Below are positions 42,670 to 45,241 of a stretch of 45,241 nucleotides of DNA, one piece after another. The position numbers were made by a program, and so were the translations under genes. This DNA is from an uncultured Ruminococcus sp. (lineage in GTDB: Bacteria; Bacillota; Clostridia; Oscillospirales; Ruminococcaceae), in the NCBI GenBank assembly GCA_946413815.1, contig CAMKMD010000030.1, positions 1 to 45,241 of the forward strand, written 5' to 3'. Numbering within the stretch: the stretch's first letter is position 1; the number at the start of each line of letters is the position of its first letter. The notes under the pieces were generated by a model, which was not told the DNA's origin, ran no database searches, and was given only the letters and a program-made list of their open reading frames with translations.

Positions 42670-43133
42670 CAAGCTTTCAGGTAGACCACACCAAATTCGG
42701 AGTAGGTATGTACATATCACGCATTGACGGTGATGCAGTGACCTACGATGTACGCATGGTAAAGCCCAACGGGGGAGTATATGTATCCAATCCCTCGCTT
42801 CACACCATAGAGCATCTTTTTGCCACCTATGCGCGCAATTCTGCGATGAAGGACGGCATAATCTATGTTGGCCCCATGGGCTGCCGCACCGGCTTCTACC
42901 TTATCACAAGGGACACCGTGACGCAGGAACAGGCCATAGCCCTTGTCCGTGACGCCTACCGCTTCATATCGGAGTATCATGACGAGATACCCGGCTGTAC
43001 TGCTGTAGAATGCGGCAACTACCTCGAGCATGATCTTGAGCAGGCAAGGAAGGATGTACTCCCGCTTCTGAAGGTGCTGGAGAATTATACCCCCGAGATG
43101 CTGGACTACAGGTGGCATACAACTCAAAAATAA
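42657..43133 (+). CDS. luxS: S-ribosylhomocysteine lyase
   Basis: LuxS splits S-ribosylhomocysteine to homocysteine and DPD, recycling the methyl cycle and producing the AI-2 precursor. The 158-residue protein has the zinc ligands H49 and H53 (LHTIEHLFATYAR) and C119 (VECGNYLEH), and the catalytic C76 in GPMGCRTGFY. All are intact. The start lies within the last codons of the rluA-like gene, with AGGAGGAATT as ribosome-binding site, so translation is probably coupled. A terminator follows. A role in signalling is not implied by the gene alone. Confidence 0.96.
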   Translation: MEKIASFQVDHTKFGVGMYISRIDGDAVTYDVRMVKPNGGVYVSNPSLHTIEHLFATYARNSAMKDGIIYVGPMGCRTGFYLITRDTVTQEQAIALVRDAYRFISEYHDEIPGCTAVECGNYLEHDLEQARKDVLPLLKVLENYTPEMLDYRWHTTQK

Positions 43134-43165
43134 ACGGCCGTTTTTGTGCATATCTACAAAGTTTT

Positions 43166-43205
43166 GCCTTCCGCGTGTGAAAATGCGGAAGGCAAGTTGT
43201 TTTTC
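43166..43205 (+). terminator. Terminator after luxS
   Basis: GCCTTCCGC (43166-43174) pairs perfectly with GCGGAAGGC (43185-43193) around a 10-nt loop, with the T-rich tail AAGTTGTTTTT. The tail overlaps the -35 region of the next promoter. Confidence 0.85.
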
Positions 43206-43225
43206 TGAAGGTTTGATATTATAAT
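43197..43225 (+). promoter_or_regulatory. Candidate sigmaA promoter of the M23 endopeptidase gene
   Basis: TTGTTT (43197-43202) and TATAAT (43220-43225) have a 17-bp spacer. The leader to the GTG at 43344 is about 110 nt. Confidence 0.6.
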
Positions 43226-43343
43226 AAAATAGTGTGACCATTACAGCTTGCCGGAAAGCGGAGAAAAACAGGCATCAGACAGAAATACCGCCTGCGCTCC
43301 GGATGACTTTTGCGGCGGCTTTGATAAAGAAAGGAGGAGAACG

Positions 43344-45086
43344 GTGAAACTGTTCGGAAAGCTGACCGATCTTCTCGCAAGAGCCGGATTGACGGCTGTA
43401 AAGTTCTTTGCGGCGCTGCTGCTTGCAGTATGCAGCGTGGCGAAGTTCGTGCTGCGGGAGATACTTAATATACTGAAGGCGCTGCTGAGAGCCCTTGGAT
43501 TCGTTGCCGGAGTCATATCCGAATCCTTCCGTGACCGCGTGAAGCTGTCAAACAAGCTCACGAAGGATATACGCACTGCAAGGAAGGAGAGTCCGTCAGC
43601 GGCGGCAAAGGCCGTTGCAAGGTTCATTGGTTCCTTCTTCTTCGGTGAGGACGGCGTATTCTACACCGCCTTCAACTACATCGCTCCTGTGCTTGCGGTA
43701 TTCTTCCTGATATCCGTCATCAGGTACGGCTCCGGATTTGAATACGGCCTTGCAGTCGAGCTGAACGGAAAGCAGCTGGGGATCATAGCATCGGAAGCAG
43801 AGTTTGAGTCTGCTGAGCATGAAGTGGAGCAGCGTATCTCCTATTCCGGCGACGAGGAGAAATTCTCCCTCGAATCGGCTCCGAGATTCTCGCTTAAAAT
43901 AATATCAGACAGTGATAAATACATTTCCTCAACTGAGCTTGCAAACATAATGCTGGAGGCCTCCGATGAGGAGCTCACTACTGCCTACGGCATCTACGTT
44001 GACGGCGAGCTTATCGGTGCGGTGCGGGACAAGGAACAGGTACAGGAGGCCCTTGAAGACAGGCTCTTCAACTACGAGGTAGACGGCATCGTCCGTGATG
44101 TTTCCTATGTCAACAAGGTGGAGTACACCGAGGGAATATACCTGGTTGACGGCCTTATGTCGGAGCGCTCCGCCATAAGCCTGCTTACATCCTCCCGCAA
44201 GAAGCGCGGAGCATATGTTACACAGGACGGTGATTCACCGGCAAAGGTATGCCAGAAATACAACATGACTCTTGAGGACTTTGCCGCCCTCAATCCGAAG
44301 GTCAAGGACACCCTGAAGCCGGGAAAGATAGTCAATGTCTACGAGAACGAGAGTTATCTTCCGATACAGTATGTCCGTGAGATGGACAGTCTCTCCTTTA
44401 TCGACTATGAAACGGTGGAGTACGAGACCAGTGTCCTCAACCTCGGAGTCCGCTCCATGCTCGTCAAGGGCGAGAGGGGCGAAAAGCTGAGCAAGGTGGA
44501 GGTTACCTATGTTGACGGCATCGAGAACTCACGCAGAGTCATCAGCAGCCGTACAGTCAAGCAGCCTGTGATGGAGGAGTATGGCATCGGCACCTACACT
44601 GCAATGCCCGATGACCCCGCTACAGTATACTTCGGTGATGCCCTCAGAGGCAACGGAACCTTTGGCTGGCCGCTCAACGGCGGCTGGGTAAGCGATTCCT
44701 TTATCAGCAACCGTATGCACAAGGGTATGGATATCGCCGCTGCTGAGGGTACTGAGATATACGCATCCCGCGAGGGAGTGGTAGTATCGGCGGGCTGGAA
44801 TGACGGCGGTTATGGAAACGTAGTAATGATAGATCACCTCGACGGCTATCAGACGGTATATGCCCACATGAGCCTTGCCATATCTCAGGAGGGCGATTAC
44901 GTTGAAAAGGGACAGCTCATAGGACTTGTGGGCAACACCGGAGACTCCTACGGAGCGCACTGTCACTTTGAGATACGCTACAACGGAATACACTGCGACC
45001 CGAAGGATTATCTGAACACCGTGGATATGGGCGAGGATAATACGGATGACAAGGATAAGGCAAAAAACAAGAGGAAGATATCATAG
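43344..45086 (+). CDS. Membrane-anchored M23 peptidoglycan endopeptidase with LysM and G5-like domains
   Basis: The 580-residue protein has a mostly basic, amphipathic cytoplasmic N terminus (1-105), one transmembrane segment (about 112-128) and a long extracellular part. A LysM domain lies at about 289-333 (YVTQDGDSPAKVCQKYN), a G5-like domain at about 355-420, and the LytM/M23 metallopeptidase at about 450-550. Zinc ligands are visible: H459 and D463 (HKGMDIAA) and H541 (HCHFEI), with catalytic H508 and H539. It should cut peptide cross-links of peptidoglycan. The GTG at 43344 is chosen because AAAGGAGG precedes it; an upstream TTG in frame has no such site. The C terminus is Asp/Lys-rich. 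It is monocistronic. Confidence 0.93.
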   Translation: MKLFGKLTDLLARAGLTAVKFFAALLLAVCSVAKFVLREILNILKALLRALGFVAGVISESFRDRVKLSNKLTKDIRTARKESPSAAAKAVARFIGSFFFGEDGVFYTAFNYIAPVLAVFFLISVIRYGSGFEYGLAVELNGKQLGIIASEAEFESAEHEVEQRISYSGDEEKFSLESAPRFSLKIISDSDKYISSTELANIMLEASDEELTTAYGIYVDGELIGAVRDKEQVQEALEDRLFNYEVDGIVRDVSYVNKVEYTEGIYLVDGLMSERSAISLLTSSRKKRGAYVTQDGDSPAKVCQKYNMTLEDFAALNPKVKDTLKPGKIVNVYENESYLPIQYVREMDSLSFIDYETVEYETSVLNLGVRSMLVKGERGEKLSKVEVTYVDGIENSRRVISSRTVKQPVMEEYGIGTYTAMPDDPATVYFGDALRGNGTFGWPLNGGWVSDSFISNRMHKGMDIAAAEGTEIYASREGVVVSAGWNDGGYGNVVMIDHLDGYQTVYAHMSLAISQEGDYVEKGQLIGLVGNTGDSYGAHCHFEIRYNGIHCDPKDYLNTVDMGEDNTDDKDKAKNKRKIS

Positions 45087-45094
45087 CGAAATAC

Positions 45095-45121
45095 AGCCCG
45101 GGAACAAAATGTTTCCGGGCT
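45095..45121 (+). terminator. Hairpin terminator after the M23 gene
   Basis: AGCCCGGGAACA (45095-45106) pairs with TGTTTCCGGGCT (45110-45121) with one mismatch and a 3-nt loop. The U-run is poor, so termination may be partial. A second small hairpin (GGTGCTCC/GGAGCACC, 45149-45167) follows. Confidence 0.65.
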
Positions 45122-45186
45122 GATGTATTATCACTGCAAAATAAAAATGGTGCTCCGGGGGAGCACCGTTCTGACTGTCAAAAAAA

Positions 45187-45240
45187 CTATATCTATTCAG
45201 GGGACGCCCTCTCTTGCAGGGCGTCCCCTCTTCAAAAACA
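45187..45240. repeat. Terminal inverted repeat of the window, right copy, with hairpin
   Basis: These 54 bases are the exact reverse complement of positions 1-54. Arms 45199-45210 and 45218-45229 form a perfect 12-bp stem around a 7-nt loop. Next to the repeat both copies continue with a T-run and GACAG (reading outward from the stem), but then diverge. It lies about 100 bp past the M23 stop codon. Confidence 0.85.
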
Positions 45241-45241
45241 G

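Noticed and set aside
42657..43133. Quorum-sensing locus based on luxS
   Set aside because: No AI-2 receptor or transporter gene is nearby and the gene works in methyl-cycle recycling, so signalling cannot be claimed.

Overview
The window looks like a chromosomal segment of a Ruminococcus-type member of the Oscillospiraceae (class Clostridia). This rests on four secreted proteins with C-terminal type-I-like dockerin modules, a SCIFF peptide with its radical SAM maturase, a Clostridia-style fatty acid synthesis cluster that uses FabK, a ferredoxin-dependent branched-chain 2-oxoacid oxidoreductase, and roughly balanced base composition with standard-code genes. I cannot name a species. No tRNA, rRNA, CRISPR array, transposase or phage gene was seen. 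Both ends of the window are the same 54-bp sequence in inverted orientation, which suggests an assembled contig that stops at a dispersed repeat.

Layout. 0.1-8.4 kb (minus strand): a D,D-carboxypeptidase-like protein that appears to have lost its active site, an orphan peptide-type solute-binding lipoprotein, then glycogen branching enzyme glgB, a membrane protein of unknown function, a ComM/YifB ATPase and rodA. 8.5-11.2 kb: an AraC-type regulator facing the plus-strand SCIFF peptide gene and its maturase, which are separated by a hairpin terminator. 11.2-11.5 kb: a chain of consecutive hairpins. 11.5-17.1 kb (minus): a CotH-kinase dockerin protein co-transcribed with a lysozyme-like dockerin protein, then a third dockerin protein of unknown function. 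17.3-19.6 kb (minus): guaB and a small membrane protein, followed by a palindromic intergenic repeat. 19.9-24.3 kb (minus): the operon fabD-aroE-aroK-amidohydrolase-LRR/dockerin. 24.6-34.4 kb (plus): fabH-fabK-DUF4177-fabG-fabF-accB-membrane protein-fabZ-DUF3592-like-accC-accD-accA-acpP, a near-complete type II fatty acid synthase plus acetyl-CoA carboxylase. 34.6-39.2 kb (plus): a P-loop ATPase, a ferredoxin subunit and three subunits of a VOR/KOR-type oxidoreductase, then a GT-C-like membrane protein. 39.3-43.1 kb: an XRE regulator divergent from a histidine phosphatase, a membrane protein, an RluA pseudouridine synthase and luxS. 43.3-45.1 kb: an M23 endopeptidase with LysM and G5-like domains.

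How it works together. The two halves of fatty acid synthesis diverge from one 264-bp region: malonyl transfer (fabD) leaves to the left with the shikimate genes, and everything else leaves to the right. The 2-oxoacid oxidoreductase immediately downstream interconverts branched-chain 2-oxoacids and acyl-CoAs. This fits the branched-chain fatty acid and amino acid metabolism typical of ruminococci, and FabH could use its products as primers (inference). The dockerin proteins would be delivered to a cell-surface or secreted cohesin scaffold that is not encoded here.

Eleven promoters with TTGACA/TATAAT-like boxes and 17-bp spacers, one weaker candidate with a 16-bp spacer, and a dozen intrinsic terminators or hairpins could be read directly and fit the operon boundaries. 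The observations most worth a second look are the repeated hairpin with a compensatory base-pair change, the SCIFF locus architecture, the degenerate VanY protein, the Q/N/G-rich insert in the CotH protein, the two-element palindromic repeat at 19.75 kb, and the acpP promoter buried in a locally AT-rich accA 3' end.
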